64,000 nt of DNA from Eubacterium sp. (lineage in GTDB: Bacteria; Bacillota; Clostridia; Peptostreptococcales; Anaerovoracaceae). The notes beneath the pieces were generated by a model. That model had not been told where the DNA came from. It did not search any database and saw only the letters and a list, made by a program, of their open reading frames with translations. This document shows positions 42,185 through 51,669 of this stretch, one piece after another (the first letter of the stretch is position 1; every line of letters begins with the position of its first letter). Location of the stretch: NCBI GenBank assembly GCA_017533915.1, contig JAFWHX010000015.1, positions 124,001 through 188,000 on the forward strand. Direction: 5' to 3'. A program made the position numbers and the translations under genes.

Positions 42185-42409
42185 TCATATCACCCGCTTC
42201 AATGCAGCTTCTTCCACCGGAGAAAGCTCAGCAGCAATGCTCCTCGCAATGCTTTCTGACTGATACTGGTATGTATGCAGCATGGCAGATGCATACATGA
42301 TAATACCAGCGACTGCTGCTATCAGCACAATAAAAACAGATCCGGCGATGATCGATCCGAGCACCTTTGTAGAGAGAGACCCTCGCTTTAAAATGCCGGC
42401 TTTGTTCAT
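42185..42409 (-). pseudogene. Remnant of a membrane SpoIIE/RsbU-type phosphatase (N-terminus only)
   Basis: This 74-residue frame has one membrane segment (about 15-42: TKVLGSIIAGSVFIVLIAAV) and then SIARSIAAELSPVEEAALKRVI before the stop. In related gene sets a PP2C phosphatase with an N-terminal sensor sits between the STAS and kinase genes. Here the sensor and catalytic domains are absent. Its ATG overlaps the STAS stop by 4 bases, and its stop abuts the MATE-kinase start, so translational coupling is kept. It may survive as a short membrane peptide. Confidence 0.6.
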
Positions 42410-42702
42410 TCTATCGTAAGGATCTCTGTGAATCCTGTGACCTCAAAGATCTCCATGATATCACTGTTCACATTTTTCACGATCATGTCACTCATATCAT
42501 CCATCGACTGAGCGGTCTTGAGGAGCACCCTGAGGCCGGCGCTGGATATATATTCAAGATCAGCAAAGTCAAATGTGATCTTCTTCACATTGCCGAGCTC
42601 CGGCTCGAGCTTCTCCTCGAGCTCAGGAAATGTAGTCGTATCAAGCCTTCCTTTAACTGCAACTTCAAGCTCGTCATTTTCTTTTTTCATTATTACTTCC
42701 AT
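42406..42702 (-). CDS. STAS-domain anti-sigma factor antagonist
   Basis: This 98-residue SpoIIAA/RsbV-like protein has DFADLEYISSAGLRVLLKTA (about 45-64), containing the phosphorylatable Ser in YISSAGL. It would be phosphorylated by an RsbW-type kinase and released by a phosphatase. It is the first gene of a three-gene unit with the remnant and the MATE-kinase fusion. Confidence 0.93.
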   Translation of the reverse strand: MEVIMKKENDELEVAVKGRLDTTTFPELEEKLEPELGNVKKITFDFADLEYISSAGLRVLLKTAQSMDDMSDMIVKNVNSDIMEIFEVTGFTEILTIE

Positions 42703-42771
42703 AAAAACTGCCTCCTATTTTCTGGTTAATTTTAACATACCATAACAGACGGTGGCAAATATAATAATGCC

Positions 42772-44661
42772 CTAATCTGCAGTCTTGTTCTCTTCAACGA
42801 ATCTGCGTATCTTCATTCCGGTAGTTTTATTGAACTCGCCTTTTTTCAGGATGATATGCTTTACCCTTTTCCAATCCGGCCATCCGGCGTTGAGCTTATC
42901 GATCTCTCCTGTTATCAGCAACATAACAGATTTTTCATCATCTGCCCGGCTTCCGATCGCGTCCCTTACATTTTCCATATCCGGTCTGAGCGTCACATAG
43001 ATGCCACGCTGATGCCTGTCCTCGCTTGATTCATCTGCCCACACCATGCATTCTTCGACATAAGGGCTGCGGAGGATCTTCTCCTCCAGTTCTTCAGGGA
43101 ATACATTCTTTCCGTTGGCAGTTATGATAACGTTCTTTTTGCGCCCTGTGATATAGATATAGTTATCAGCGTCAAGATGGCCTATATCCCCGGTGTGGAA
43201 CCAGCCATTCTCCATGCAGGCTGCCGTAGCATCAGGTGCATTGTAATACCCCATCATGACCTGCGGCCCTCTGAAGCATATCTCGCCGTTTCCATCTTCA
43301 TCCTTATCTATGATCTTGCATTCGGTAAACTGGAACAGCTTCCCTGCAGAATCATTTCTCATGTATTTCCAATGATCCGGATTGAGCGCGACCATAGGCG
43401 AAGTCTCAGTCAGGCCGTATCCCTGAAGGCAAGGTATACCCATGCTGCGGAAGAATGCCAGGACCTTCGGGTCTACCCTGGCCCCGCCTGCGATGAACAT
43501 GTCTATCGCGCCGCCGAACTGCGCCATTATCTTATCAGCGATCGGCTTCGCAATGTTGATGCCGACCCTGCTCGTCACGTTATTTATCGCGAATATGGTA
43601 TTGACGAGCTTGTCGCGTTTCTGCTTCTTCAGAGTCTTCTGTATCGTGTTATAGAACTTCTCATAAATCAGAGGTACTGCCAGCAGAAAAGTAGGATGGA
43701 CCATCTGCATATCTTTTGTTATGTATTTAAGTCCTCTGCAGAAGGCCATGGACGCACCCATGAACATCCCCTCTATCATAGTACACGTGCATTCGTAAGT
43801 ATGATGGATCGGAAGTACGCTGAAAAAGATATCATCCGGAACGACTTCAAGATATGTCTGCGCGATAAGAACGTCGCAGCACAGGTTGCGGTGCGAGAGC
43901 ATCACGCCCTTGCTTACTCCTGTAGTACCCGATGTAAAAACTATGGAGGCAAGATCTGACGCTCTTACTCTTGCGTCAAGATAGCTTATGTCTCCGGCTT
44001 TGACTCTGGCTCTGCCGTCTTCTCTCAGCAGATTCCATGAATACAGCCCATTCCCCGTATCCTCATGTTCTTCTTTGTTGACGCCAATCACGATGCTTAG
44101 AGGATTATCGCTGCTTTCTCTGAATCTTTTGAATATATCATAGTACTTATCCTGACAGCAGATGACAGCTTTGATCTCACCCATATTCACAAGATTCAGC
44201 AGTTCTTCATCTGACAGTTCCTTATCAAGCGGTACGACGACTCCCACACCGCCTGTAACGGCAAAGTACGACTCAGCCCATTCATAGCAGTTTGCGCCGA
44301 TGATACCGATGTGTGAACCTTTAAGACCCAGCCGGATCAGAGAAGTCCCCAGCCCTCTGATATCGTCACGCACCTGTCCATACGAAAATTCCGTATATTC
44401 ATCATCTCCCGGCATGATCTGATGATAGAGGACCTTATCATATCCAAAAGCGTCAGGTCCTGATTCGAACATCATGCGGAGATCCGTGACCGCTCTTCCT
44501 TTGCGATACATGACCTCCGGGACTTTACTCTTTGATATAGCATCGACATAGCTCTGCATATCAGCCATCTCTGCAGCTTTTAATTCTTTATACTCGTCCT
44601 CGGTCATCTCCTCGAGATCTGTATTTTTTAATCTTTCCAGTGTTTCCTTGTAGTCTTTCAT
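42772..44661 (-). CDS. Long-chain acyl-CoA synthetase (AMP-binding), second copy
   Basis: This 629-residue adenylate-forming enzyme has IVFTSGTTGVSKGVMLSHRN (about 235-254), QGYGLTETSPMVALN, GDIGHLDADNYIYITGRKKN, a GKNVFPEELEE hinge and the catalytic Lys in FNKTTGMKIRRF near the end. It shares domain order with 16081-17817 but has an N-terminal extension (about 40 residues, helical). The role is fatty acid activation, from lipid recycling or uptake. Confidence 0.9.
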   Translation of the reverse strand: MKDYKETLERLKNTDLEEMTEDEYKELKAAEMADMQSYVDAISKSKVPEVMYRKGRAVTDLRMMFESGPDAFGYDKVLYHQIMPGDDEYTEFSYGQVRDDIRGLGTSLIRLGLKGSHIGIIGANCYEWAESYFAVTGGVGVVVPLDKELSDEELLNLVNMGEIKAVICCQDKYYDIFKRFRESSDNPLSIVIGVNKEEHEDTGNGLYSWNLLREDGRARVKAGDISYLDARVRASDLASIVFTSGTTGVSKGVMLSHRNLCCDVLIAQTYLEVVPDDIFFSVLPIHHTYECTCTMIEGMFMGASMAFCRGLKYITKDMQMVHPTFLLAVPLIYEKFYNTIQKTLKKQKRDKLVNTIFAINNVTSRVGINIAKPIADKIMAQFGGAIDMFIAGGARVDPKVLAFFRSMGIPCLQGYGLTETSPMVALNPDHWKYMRNDSAGKLFQFTECKIIDKDEDGNGEICFRGPQVMMGYYNAPDATAACMENGWFHTGDIGHLDADNYIYITGRKKNVIITANGKNVFPEELEEKILRSPYVEECMVWADESSEDRHQRGIYVTLRPDMENVRDAIGSRADDEKSVMLLITGEIDKLNAGWPDWKRVKHIILKKGEFNKTTGMKIRRFVEENKTAD

Positions 44662-44721
44662 TCTCTTTTCTGCCTTACCATATTCTGTTTTAACTTTTAT
44701 ATTACTATAACACTTCTCAGA

Positions 44722-45231
44722 TCAGGCACGATCTTTATCTTTACCGTACTCAAATACGATAATATCGTTTTTTTCCAGCTCATCGATCATTTTTTCCTGC
44801 GCTTTTAATATAGGCATTTCCATGATCAAGATACGCACAGCCTTGCCAAGAGCGAAAGACCCTAATATCGGCAGGATCGTATACTGTATCGTCTCGTTCA
44901 GTTTTACAAGATTAAGGCTGCAAACGATCATTATGGATCCGAAAGCCAGCATACCTATAAACAGTCGGAACAAGTTTTTTTCATCATTTTTGTATTTTTT
45001 CTTTTCATCACTTATCCATCTAGATACTGCCGCTTTGAATCTGCGTTCATCCAGTGGATCTCGTGAGATAACTGTCAGTTTGATATCCTTTTTATAGTCT
45101 ATGACAGCCATCCTTGATCTGACGTATGCCTTCACAGGCTCGCTGAATTCAGGGTCCGGGTTGAACGGCGTATAAAGAAGCTCTTCGTCATCAACAACCA
45201 GATTGATATTCGTATTATCAGTATTGTCCAT
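44722..45231 (-). CDS. Membrane protein of unknown function, paralogue A
   Basis: The product has 169 residues. An N-terminal soluble part carries LLYTPFNPDPEFSEPVKAYVRSRM (about 18-41) and a DPLDERRF segment; two membrane helices (about 92-112 and 118-138) and a charged tail follow. It is clearly related to 45645-46145 (shared YxPxxP, SPID/DPLDxxRF and paired-helix layout). The two flank a broken clostripain gene. I recognise no named family. Confidence 0.65.
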   Translation of the reverse strand: MDNTDNTNINLVVDDEELLYTPFNPDPEFSEPVKAYVRSRMAVIDYKKDIKLTVISRDPLDERRFKAAVSRWISDEKKKYKNDEKNLFRLFIGMLAFGSIMIVCSLNLVKLNETIQYTILPILGSFALGKAVRILIMEMPILKAQEKMIDELEKNDIIVFEYGKDKDRA

Positions 45232-45299
45232 TTCATTTCTCCCATAGTATGGTCATTCAGATTTTTTGTTTCTCTGAATGCAATAGACAGTAAATATGT

Positions 45300-45619
45300 T
45301 TATCTGATTATTATCTTAAACGTGACCTTGAATACCAGCAATCCGTTATCATTTTGTGGATCATTATCATCCAGATGCCAGGTCGTGGAGCCTCCTGTCA
45401 TAATGATGAACCTTATATCATCGTCAGAGCTGAACCTTGACTTCAGTATCTGACGCAGATTATATGTCGCCATTGCTGCTCTGGTCTCTAGATCTGACCC
45501 GCAGCAGTATAGCATTATCGTACGCTTCGCCTTTGGAGTGTCACTCTCACCAAAAGCAGAGATCGAAGAAATGCCTGCCGCAATAATGATCATTAAAGTA
45601 AGATCATCAACAGTTTCAT
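45300..45619 (-). pseudogene. Broken clostripain-family (C11) protease
   Basis: A strong ribosome site (GGAGG) precedes ATG at 45619, which reads MKLLMILL and stops. One base is missing, and the next frame from 45593 continues the signal peptide (MIIIAAGISSISAFG) and then a C11 N-terminus, RTIMLYCCGSDLETRAAM and FIIMTGGSTTWHL. It diverges after DDNDPQNDNG and stops at 45300. The catalytic His and Cys of the full-length enzyme (about 400-500 residues) are absent. So there is one frameshift plus loss of the 3' part. Confidence 0.75.
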
Positions 45620-45644
45620 GATAGAACCTCCTTAAATACTGTTT

Positions 45645-46145
45645 CTATGATTGCTGAACCACTTCCAGCTTGATATCTCCTATTGGGTCCAACTGTCTTT
45701 TTAAGTGTTTGATATTGTGATTTATCGTCGTCTTCAGCTGGATGGCATCTCTGACGGCCATCGTACCGAACACCGAAACGATCGTCAGAAGCAGCTTATC
45801 CAGATAGATAGTAAGCATTATACTGAGGGCAATGAATACGACACCTACAATGATCTCCCATATTACTCTCTTATCGTTCATATCGATCTGCCTGTCAAAT
45901 TCTGCCAGGTCTCTATTAACAGCATCCTGAAGAGTCTTTTGAAATCTGTCCACATCTATCGGACTATCCGTGATGATCTGAAGAGTGTCAAACGTGTGTT
46001 CCGATACCTCTGTATCAGAGCAATATGATTTCAGGTAGCGATAAACGCCTTCATTGACCTTCGTCTTACAAGGATCGTAGGGATTGTACAAGTCGGATTC
46101 TTCTTTTATGCGTAATTGAATCATTGCCTCCCAGGCTCCTTTCAT
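45645..46145 (-). CDS. Membrane protein of unknown function, paralogue B
   Basis: The product has 166 residues (159 if the ATG at 46124 is used, which has GGGAGG closer). It carries DLYNPYDPCKTKVNEGVYRY (about 18-37), a DSPIDVDRF block, two membrane helices (about 93-112 and 116-135) and a hydrophilic tail. It is a paralogue of 44722-45231. It may be part of the same secretion-linked unit as the adjacent broken protease. Confidence 0.65.
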   Translation of the reverse strand: MKGAWEAMIQLRIKEESDLYNPYDPCKTKVNEGVYRYLKSYCSDTEVSEHTFDTLQIITDSPIDVDRFQKTLQDAVNRDLAEFDRQIDMNDKRVIWEIIVGVVFIALSIMLTIYLDKLLLTIVSVFGTMAVRDAIQLKTTINHNIKHLKRQLDPIGDIKLEVVQQS

Positions 46146-46240
46146 TTCCCAGTCTTTAAATCTTATATACTTTTTATTGTAATCCCTGAACTATAATTGT
46201 TCAATCAGACATCATATATAGACATAGTAGTGGTCAGTTT

Positions 46241-47761
46241 CTATTCTATATCATACTTCTCCAGACCTTCGAACGATGCTTCGCCTCCCACGGCGAAGAA
46301 CTTGATCCCGGTCGCCTTTTCAGGATCCGGATAAACATTCCCCGTCATTGTATGACGTCCGCCGTCTATAAAAGCTTCAAGCGAGCTGACATCCAGAAAC
46401 AGATCGAATTCTATGCTTTCCTTTTTACCTATGGCACATACTCTGCGATCCACATCTTCGTCGTTACCTGTGATCTTCTCGCCTGAGTTCTTCCTGTCGA
46501 AAGCGATGAGTCCTTCCTCCCGGTCATAATACAGCAGTGTCTCATGATCTTGATCACAGAACAGCTTCACGCCGGCGCGTTTTGATCTGCCCGGCTTCAG
46601 TGTGAACTTAAGCTCTATAACATTCCCTGAGATGCCAGGCACACTGACTTCATTTCCGTCTGCTTCTAGCTGAGGAACACGAACCGGATCCCTCCTGCAT
46701 CTTACGATCTCCCGTACCGGCCTCTGTATGAGCTGTCCATCCTCTACTGTGAGCTCGCGCGGCAGTATGTATGTACCTGCCCATTCCTCTGCCCGCGTAG
46801 GGAACGACCTGTCCCACATTTCCTTCCATGCTGTCATGATCACACGGCCGTCCGGCATTTTCACTGTCTGCGCAGCATAGAAATCAAAGCCGCTGTCGAC
46901 TTCTTCGACCTTTTTGACCTCGAAGCGTCCGGTATCAAAATCCAGATGGCCGATCATATACAATACAGAGTGAATGTTCTGATAGAGATCCCCTGAGCGG
47001 GGCAGATTCTGCGGGCTGCTGATAAGGACCTCATCTCCTGAATCAGCAACAAAATAGTCAGGACATTCGTACACACCGTCAAGGCGGTAGAAGTCCTGAT
47101 CAAGCTCGGATTGATTATATAGAAGATGTCCTACATAGGACCAGTTGTACAGATCGGTGCTCTTAAGAAGGCACAGATTGCCCCACCCTTCTTTTTTATG
47201 CTCAGGCGCAGGCTGGAGCGGATTGGTGGTCTCTCTCTGATCTGCAGGAGCATGCTCTTTCCGTATCCCGCCTTCAAGATACCTTATCCCCGTGAGCATG
47301 TAATATGTATCACCTCGCCTGATAACGCGGGGATCCCTGAAGTCTTCCTCATAGATCTCCGTCGAGAGCATCTCAGCAGTCAGTATCGGATTCCCCGGAT
47401 CCTTCTCAAAATGATCCCCGTCATCCGATACCGCGATACACTGCCTCTGCATCATAGGCTGAGCAGCCGTATACAACAAATACAGCCGCCCGTCTTTTTC
47501 TATAGTAGAACCAGAGCAGCATCCGCAGACAAGCTCATAAGGCTTGTCAGGATACAGTGCCTCGGGACGCTGCTCCCAGTGAACAAAGTCTTCTGTAGCG
47601 ACATGGCTCCAGTGCATAGGGCCCCACTCCGGCTTATGCGGAAAATTCTGATAGAAAAGATGAACTTTCCCTTTATAGAAGATGAAGCCATTCGGGTCAT
47701 TACCCCAGCCGAACGGTACAGAAATATGATAATGTGGTCTGAAGCTTGCAGGCATGTACAT
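46241..47761 (-). CDS. GH32 beta-fructosidase / sucrose-6-phosphate hydrolase
   Basis: The product has 506 residues. The five-bladed propeller has the nucleophile motif GWGNDPNGFI (about 18-27), FRDPRV (transition-state Asp), and YECPDYF with the acid/base Glu. The C-terminal beta-sandwich (about 345-506) includes SSLEAFIDGG. No signal peptide, so it acts inside on sucrose(-6-P) or short fructans. No PTS or ABC genes are adjacent. Confidence 0.94.
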   Translation of the reverse strand: MYMPASFRPHYHISVPFGWGNDPNGFIFYKGKVHLFYQNFPHKPEWGPMHWSHVATEDFVHWEQRPEALYPDKPYELVCGCCSGSTIEKDGRLYLLYTAAQPMMQRQCIAVSDDGDHFEKDPGNPILTAEMLSTEIYEEDFRDPRVIRRGDTYYMLTGIRYLEGGIRKEHAPADQRETTNPLQPAPEHKKEGWGNLCLLKSTDLYNWSYVGHLLYNQSELDQDFYRLDGVYECPDYFVADSGDEVLISSPQNLPRSGDLYQNIHSVLYMIGHLDFDTGRFEVKKVEEVDSGFDFYAAQTVKMPDGRVIMTAWKEMWDRSFPTRAEEWAGTYILPRELTVEDGQLIQRPVREIVRCRRDPVRVPQLEADGNEVSVPGISGNVIELKFTLKPGRSKRAGVKLFCDQDHETLLYYDREEGLIAFDRKNSGEKITGNDEDVDRRVCAIGKKESIEFDLFLDVSSLEAFIDGGRHTMTGNVYPDPEKATGIKFFAVGGEASFEGLEKYDIE

Positions 47762-47822
47762 CTCCTTATGATTTTTGATCTTATCTGACAGTTTCTGTTA
47801 AGATCAGTATAGAACAGCGGGA

Positions 47823-48548
47823 CTACAGTGTCCACGGCAGATAAGCTGCAATAATGGCAAATATTATGCCCGGGAGCATGTTTGCGACACGTACTGTCTT
47901 GCCCCACACGAGATTAAGACCAACGCAGAAGATCAATATCGAACCGACAAGTGAAAGATTGGCTATCGCCGCTTCAGTCATGACCGGTGAAACCAGCCGT
48001 GCCAGCAAAGTTATCGTTCCTTCGAAAGCAAAAACCGGTATGGCAGAGAACGCAGCCCCTTTTCCAAGTGAAGATGTCATAACGGCTACGATGATGCAAT
48101 CCAGTATCGCCTTGAGCGCCAGTGTAGAATAATCACCTGTGATCCCGTCCTGGATGGCGCCTACTATCGCCATGGCACCAATACATACCGTCAATGAAGC
48201 AGTAACAAAAGCATCTACAAATTGTTTATCACCGCTGTTTCCGGTCTTTACTTTCAGCCACTCCCCGAATGACTCAAAGCCCTTTTCAATTCCGATCAGT
48301 TCACCAGTTACAGTACCAAGTAAAAGGCTAAGGGCCACCAGCATGGATCTGCCGCTGACAAGCGAATCACCGGTAATGCTCATCATTCCCTGCATCGCAC
48401 CTGCGATAGCAATAAACAGTACACTGACGCCGCAAGCCTTATTTACTGAGATCTGCTGTTCCTCATTGAACAGTTTCCCGGTAAAATTGCCGATCACTCC
48501 TCCGAAGATAATAGCTAAAGTATTGATTATCGTCCCTAAGCCTATCAT
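47823..48548 (-). CDS. DUF554 membrane protein (YdfK-like)
   Basis: The product has 241 residues and about seven membrane helices, starting MIGLGTIINTLAIIFGGVIG. Gly-rich helices and KLFNEEQQISVNKACG are typical of DUF554. Possibly a small-molecule transporter; function is not established. I chose 48548 because the family starts with this motif and GAAAAGGGA lies upstream. It begins 35 bp after the PAS hybrid kinase ends. Confidence 0.88.
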   Translation of the reverse strand: MIGLGTIINTLAIIFGGVIGNFTGKLFNEEQQISVNKACGVSVLFIAIAGAMQGMMSITGDSLVSGRSMLVALSLLLGTVTGELIGIEKGFESFGEWLKVKTGNSGDKQFVDAFVTASLTVCIGAMAIVGAIQDGITGDYSTLALKAILDCIIVAVMTSSLGKGAAFSAIPVFAFEGTITLLARLVSPVMTEAAIANLSLVGSILIFCVGLNLVWGKTVRVANMLPGIIFAIIAAYLPWTL

Positions 48549-48583
48549 ATTCTGTCCCTTTTCCGCATATGCATACGCCCCGA

Positions 48584-50659
48584 TCAATGTTGCAGAAGCC
48601 CTTCCAGCGTCTCAAACAATATGTCTGGCTCCACAGGCTTGCTAAGATGCGCATTCAGACCTGCCTGCATGCTGCGCTCAACATCCTCGTCAAAGGCATT
48701 TGCCGTTAAAGCTATGATAGGGATCGCTTTTGCATCAGCTCTGTCCATAGCTCTGATCCTGCGTGTCGCCTCAAGTCCATCCATTTCAGGCATACGAATG
48801 TCCATAAGAATGGCATCATAATATCCCGCTTCATGTCCCTCAAACATTTCTACAGCAATACGCCCATTTTCTGCGTGATCCACCTGCATGTCCCGCATGG
48901 AAAGCACCATGATCATTATTTCAGCGTTTACCGCTACATCTTCCGCAAGCAGTACTCTGCAGCCTTTCAGATCTGCCGTTTCCCTTATAAGCTTGGCATT
49001 CTTCTTTCTGAAAGCTTCTCTGAACTCGTCAAGAACTGTCCCCGCGAAGAGCGGTTTTGCGACAAATGTATCCACACCTGCCGCTTTCGCTTCATCCTCG
49101 ATCTCATCCCAATTATAAGCGGTAAGCATGATCACCGGCGTTTCTTTGCCCACGGCAGATCGGATCTGCCTGGTCGTCTCTATGCCGTCCATGTCAGGCA
49201 TGCGCAAGTCTATAAGGATCAGGTCATATGGTTCCATCCTGGCCTGACGTACCTTTGCCATCTGTAAGCCTTCCGATCCAGACAACGCCTTTTCACAATT
49301 CACGCCCAGCTGTCCAAGCACAAGCTGAGCATGCTCACACGCGATCGGGTCATCATCGATAACCAGTACGCACATGTCATGCGGCTGAGGGACATTTTCC
49401 TCTTCTTCAGTGTCTTTGCGGTCGCAGTCGATCAGCGTGACTGTAACAGTAAACGTCGTTCCTTTATTCTTTTCGCTGTCTACTGAGATCGTTCCGTTCA
49501 TCAGCTCAACGAAGCTCTTGGTCAAAGCCATGCCAAGGCCAGTGCTCCCATAGCGGTTTGTGTTGGACGAATCCTCCTGACTGAATGCATCGAACAACTT
49601 AGGGAGATATTCTTTACTCATCCCGATACCCGTATCGCTGATGATAAAGCACAGCGTGGTTTTTCCATTGAATCGTGCAGTAGCCTCCACCACGAACCTT
49701 ATGGTGCCGCCTGACGGCGTAAACTTGACTGCGTTCCCGAGGATATTGATCAGGACCTGACGCAGCTTCATGTCATCACCGATATAATAATCGTCGACCG
49801 CGCCTTTCACACGGCATTCATACTCAATGCTCTTTTCCCTGCACTGGTCGCTTATTATTGTATTGATCTGAGCTAGCATCTTTGCGAAGGAGAATTCCTC
49901 ATTCTTTACTGTCATACGGCCTGACTCTATGCGGCTCATGTCAAGAATGTCATTGATTATGCTGAGCAGATGCTGAGCTGACAGCCCGATCTTTTCAAGA
50001 TAATCCCGTGTCTTTTCAGATATGTCGGGATCATTCAGCGCTATCCTGTCCAAACCGATTATCGCATTCATCGGAGTTCGGATCTCATGACTCATATTGG
50101 ACAGGAATGCCGTCTTTGCCTTATTGGCCTGTTCTGCCTCTTTCAGCGCAATACTCAGCGATTCCCGCTGCTGTGCCAGTTCCTGCAGCATTTCCTTCTG
50201 TTCTGTTATGTCTATGAAAACACCCACATATGTTATAGGTGTGCCATCAGGACGACGCGTAGGTTTTCCAACAGCCCTGTACCAGCGGTACCCTCTATTT
50301 TTCGTCAGCAGACGATATTCTACATCATACGTCTTCTGTCCTGTATAGTCGGAGATCGTTTCATTAAACGCCTTCAGTACGCGCTCCTTATCATCAGGAT
50401 GCAGCAGATCGGACCAGGATTCCATTACGTCCGGAAAGTCATCAGTTCCATGATATCCGAGCATTCTCCGGAATTCATTGCTCCAGTTGACATGGATCAT
50501 CTTGCCTTCTTCATCAAAATCCATCGTCCATTTACCGGATCCGAGCATTTCATGAATGGTATCGAGAGACGCAGCTTCATTCTGAAGTGCTGCGTACAGC
50601 GCATCACGATCCTTATTGTCTGCTATAATTCTGTCCATTTCACCGTTTATCCTGCTCAT
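48584..50659 (-). CDS. Cytoplasmic PAS hybrid histidine kinase with two receiver domains
   Basis: The product has 691 residues. The domains are an N-terminal PAS/PAC (about 30-155), coiled coil, HisKA with the phosphorylated His in FLSNMSHEIRTPMNAIIG (about 187-204) and HATPase (about 290-405). Receiver 1 (about 425-545; LVIDDDP, LIDLRMPDMDG) and receiver 2 (about 565-685; LLAEDVAVNAE, LMDIRMPEMDG) follow. No membrane segment and no output domain, so it must pass phosphate to a partner elsewhere. It resembles the kinase at 52962-55502 in the catalytic and receiver parts. Confidence 0.92.
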   Translation of the reverse strand: MSRINGEMDRIIADNKDRDALYAALQNEAASLDTIHEMLGSGKWTMDFDEEGKMIHVNWSNEFRRMLGYHGTDDFPDVMESWSDLLHPDDKERVLKAFNETISDYTGQKTYDVEYRLLTKNRGYRWYRAVGKPTRRPDGTPITYVGVFIDITEQKEMLQELAQQRESLSIALKEAEQANKAKTAFLSNMSHEIRTPMNAIIGLDRIALNDPDISEKTRDYLEKIGLSAQHLLSIINDILDMSRIESGRMTVKNEEFSFAKMLAQINTIISDQCREKSIEYECRVKGAVDDYYIGDDMKLRQVLINILGNAVKFTPSGGTIRFVVEATARFNGKTTLCFIISDTGIGMSKEYLPKLFDAFSQEDSSNTNRYGSTGLGMALTKSFVELMNGTISVDSEKNKGTTFTVTVTLIDCDRKDTEEEENVPQPHDMCVLVIDDDPIACEHAQLVLGQLGVNCEKALSGSEGLQMAKVRQARMEPYDLILIDLRMPDMDGIETTRQIRSAVGKETPVIMLTAYNWDEIEDEAKAAGVDTFVAKPLFAGTVLDEFREAFRKKNAKLIRETADLKGCRVLLAEDVAVNAEIMIMVLSMRDMQVDHAENGRIAVEMFEGHEAGYYDAILMDIRMPEMDGLEATRRIRAMDRADAKAIPIIALTANAFDEDVERSMQAGLNAHLSKPVEPDILFETLEGLLQH

Positions 50660-50751
50660 AAAGGGCTCCCTTCACCCTGAACTGTATATTATATCAATAT
50701 AAATTATAACACTGACGGCTTCAGATTACTATCCGCCAGACGTAAAAGAAA

Positions 50752-50771
50752 GGCGCTCCCGTAGGAGCGCC
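50752..50771 (-). terminator. Terminator after the broken surface-protein gene
   Basis: GGCGCTCC-TACG-GGAGCGCC followed by TTTCTTTT on the minus strand. Confidence 0.85.
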
Positions 50772-50793
50772 TGCTGATATAATGATTGTTATA

Positions 50794-51520
50794 TCACTTC
50801 ACCCTGATCCTCAACGTCACTGTTTTAGATCTTGCCTTATAATTAGAATTCCCTTTAGCAGTTACCTTCACTTTATAAGAGCCTGCATTCTTACTGCTCT
50901 TGCCAGAGAAAGCCGCTTTGTAATACTCTGAGCCAATGATCTTTCCTTCGCTGTCTTTTATGATCAGTGAAGGCTTTTTTGTACGGATCCATTATATGTA
51001 TAGGAGGTTTTGTCGAGGGACACTGTTCCGATCTTTTTGATCACAGTATCTTCCAATGCGATCTCTTTTTGATGCCACCAGTCTACGACGTCATATGCTC
51101 TGCCGCATTTATCACAATACCAGTACTCGGTACTCCCATCCGCATCAAAGGTCGCCGGTACAGTCTCCTTTAATGCCAGCATGTGGCCGTACTTGCAAGG
51201 ATCCTTAAAGAGTACTTCCATCTTTAATTCTTCCAGATATGCATCGATATCTACCGGGATAGTCTGAAAGCCTTTGCCGTCGACGTATACTGTCATATTA
51301 ATAAAACCGCTGTCATATCCTTGTAAACTGATTATGTCATCAGCAAATGAAACACTGCTGTCGCTGCCTGTGATCCCTTCTAAGGAAACAATATCGCAGA
51401 AATCGGAATCTATTACCACAGAAGCTTTGATGTCATCCGACGTCGAATCGAAAGTGAAGCTGTCACTATCCTCAACAAGCAGTGCAATTGAAGCTGGAGA
51501 ATCTTCATCTTCACTTTAAT
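50794..51520 (-). pseudogene. Broken secreted Ig-like/Lys-rich surface protein
   Basis: A GGGAGG site near 51533 is followed by a frame with no usable start for the main reading. The long frame covers 51513-50964 with YGHMLALKETVPATF and YWYCDKCGRAYDVVDWWHQKE (a clostridial cell-surface Cys-pair module), ending TYNGSVQKSLH. The natural continuation PSLIIKDSEGKIIGSEYYKAA and so on to VTLRIRVK-stop (50794) is in another frame, after an A6 tract at about 50975-50980, so one A is missing. Both the 5' end and the A-tract are damaged. A terminator follows. Confidence 0.7.
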
Positions 51521-51553
51521 TTTTCCCTCCCATTACCACAAACTTTATAAAAT

Positions 51554-51602
51554 AAAAACCAGTTCAGTACTGCTAACAGAAAAATTCAGTAATACTGACT
51601 GG
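51554..51602 (-). terminator. Terminator of the kinase-lipoprotein operon
   Basis: On minus, CCAGTCAGTA pairs with TACTGAACTGG (one bulge) across a 23-base loop, then TTTTTATTTT. Confidence 0.75.
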
Positions 51603-51669
51603 TTGTTATAATTATAATAGCATTGAGAAATGTTTACAATAGTTTTTATCTATATATCACCTGTTCTTA

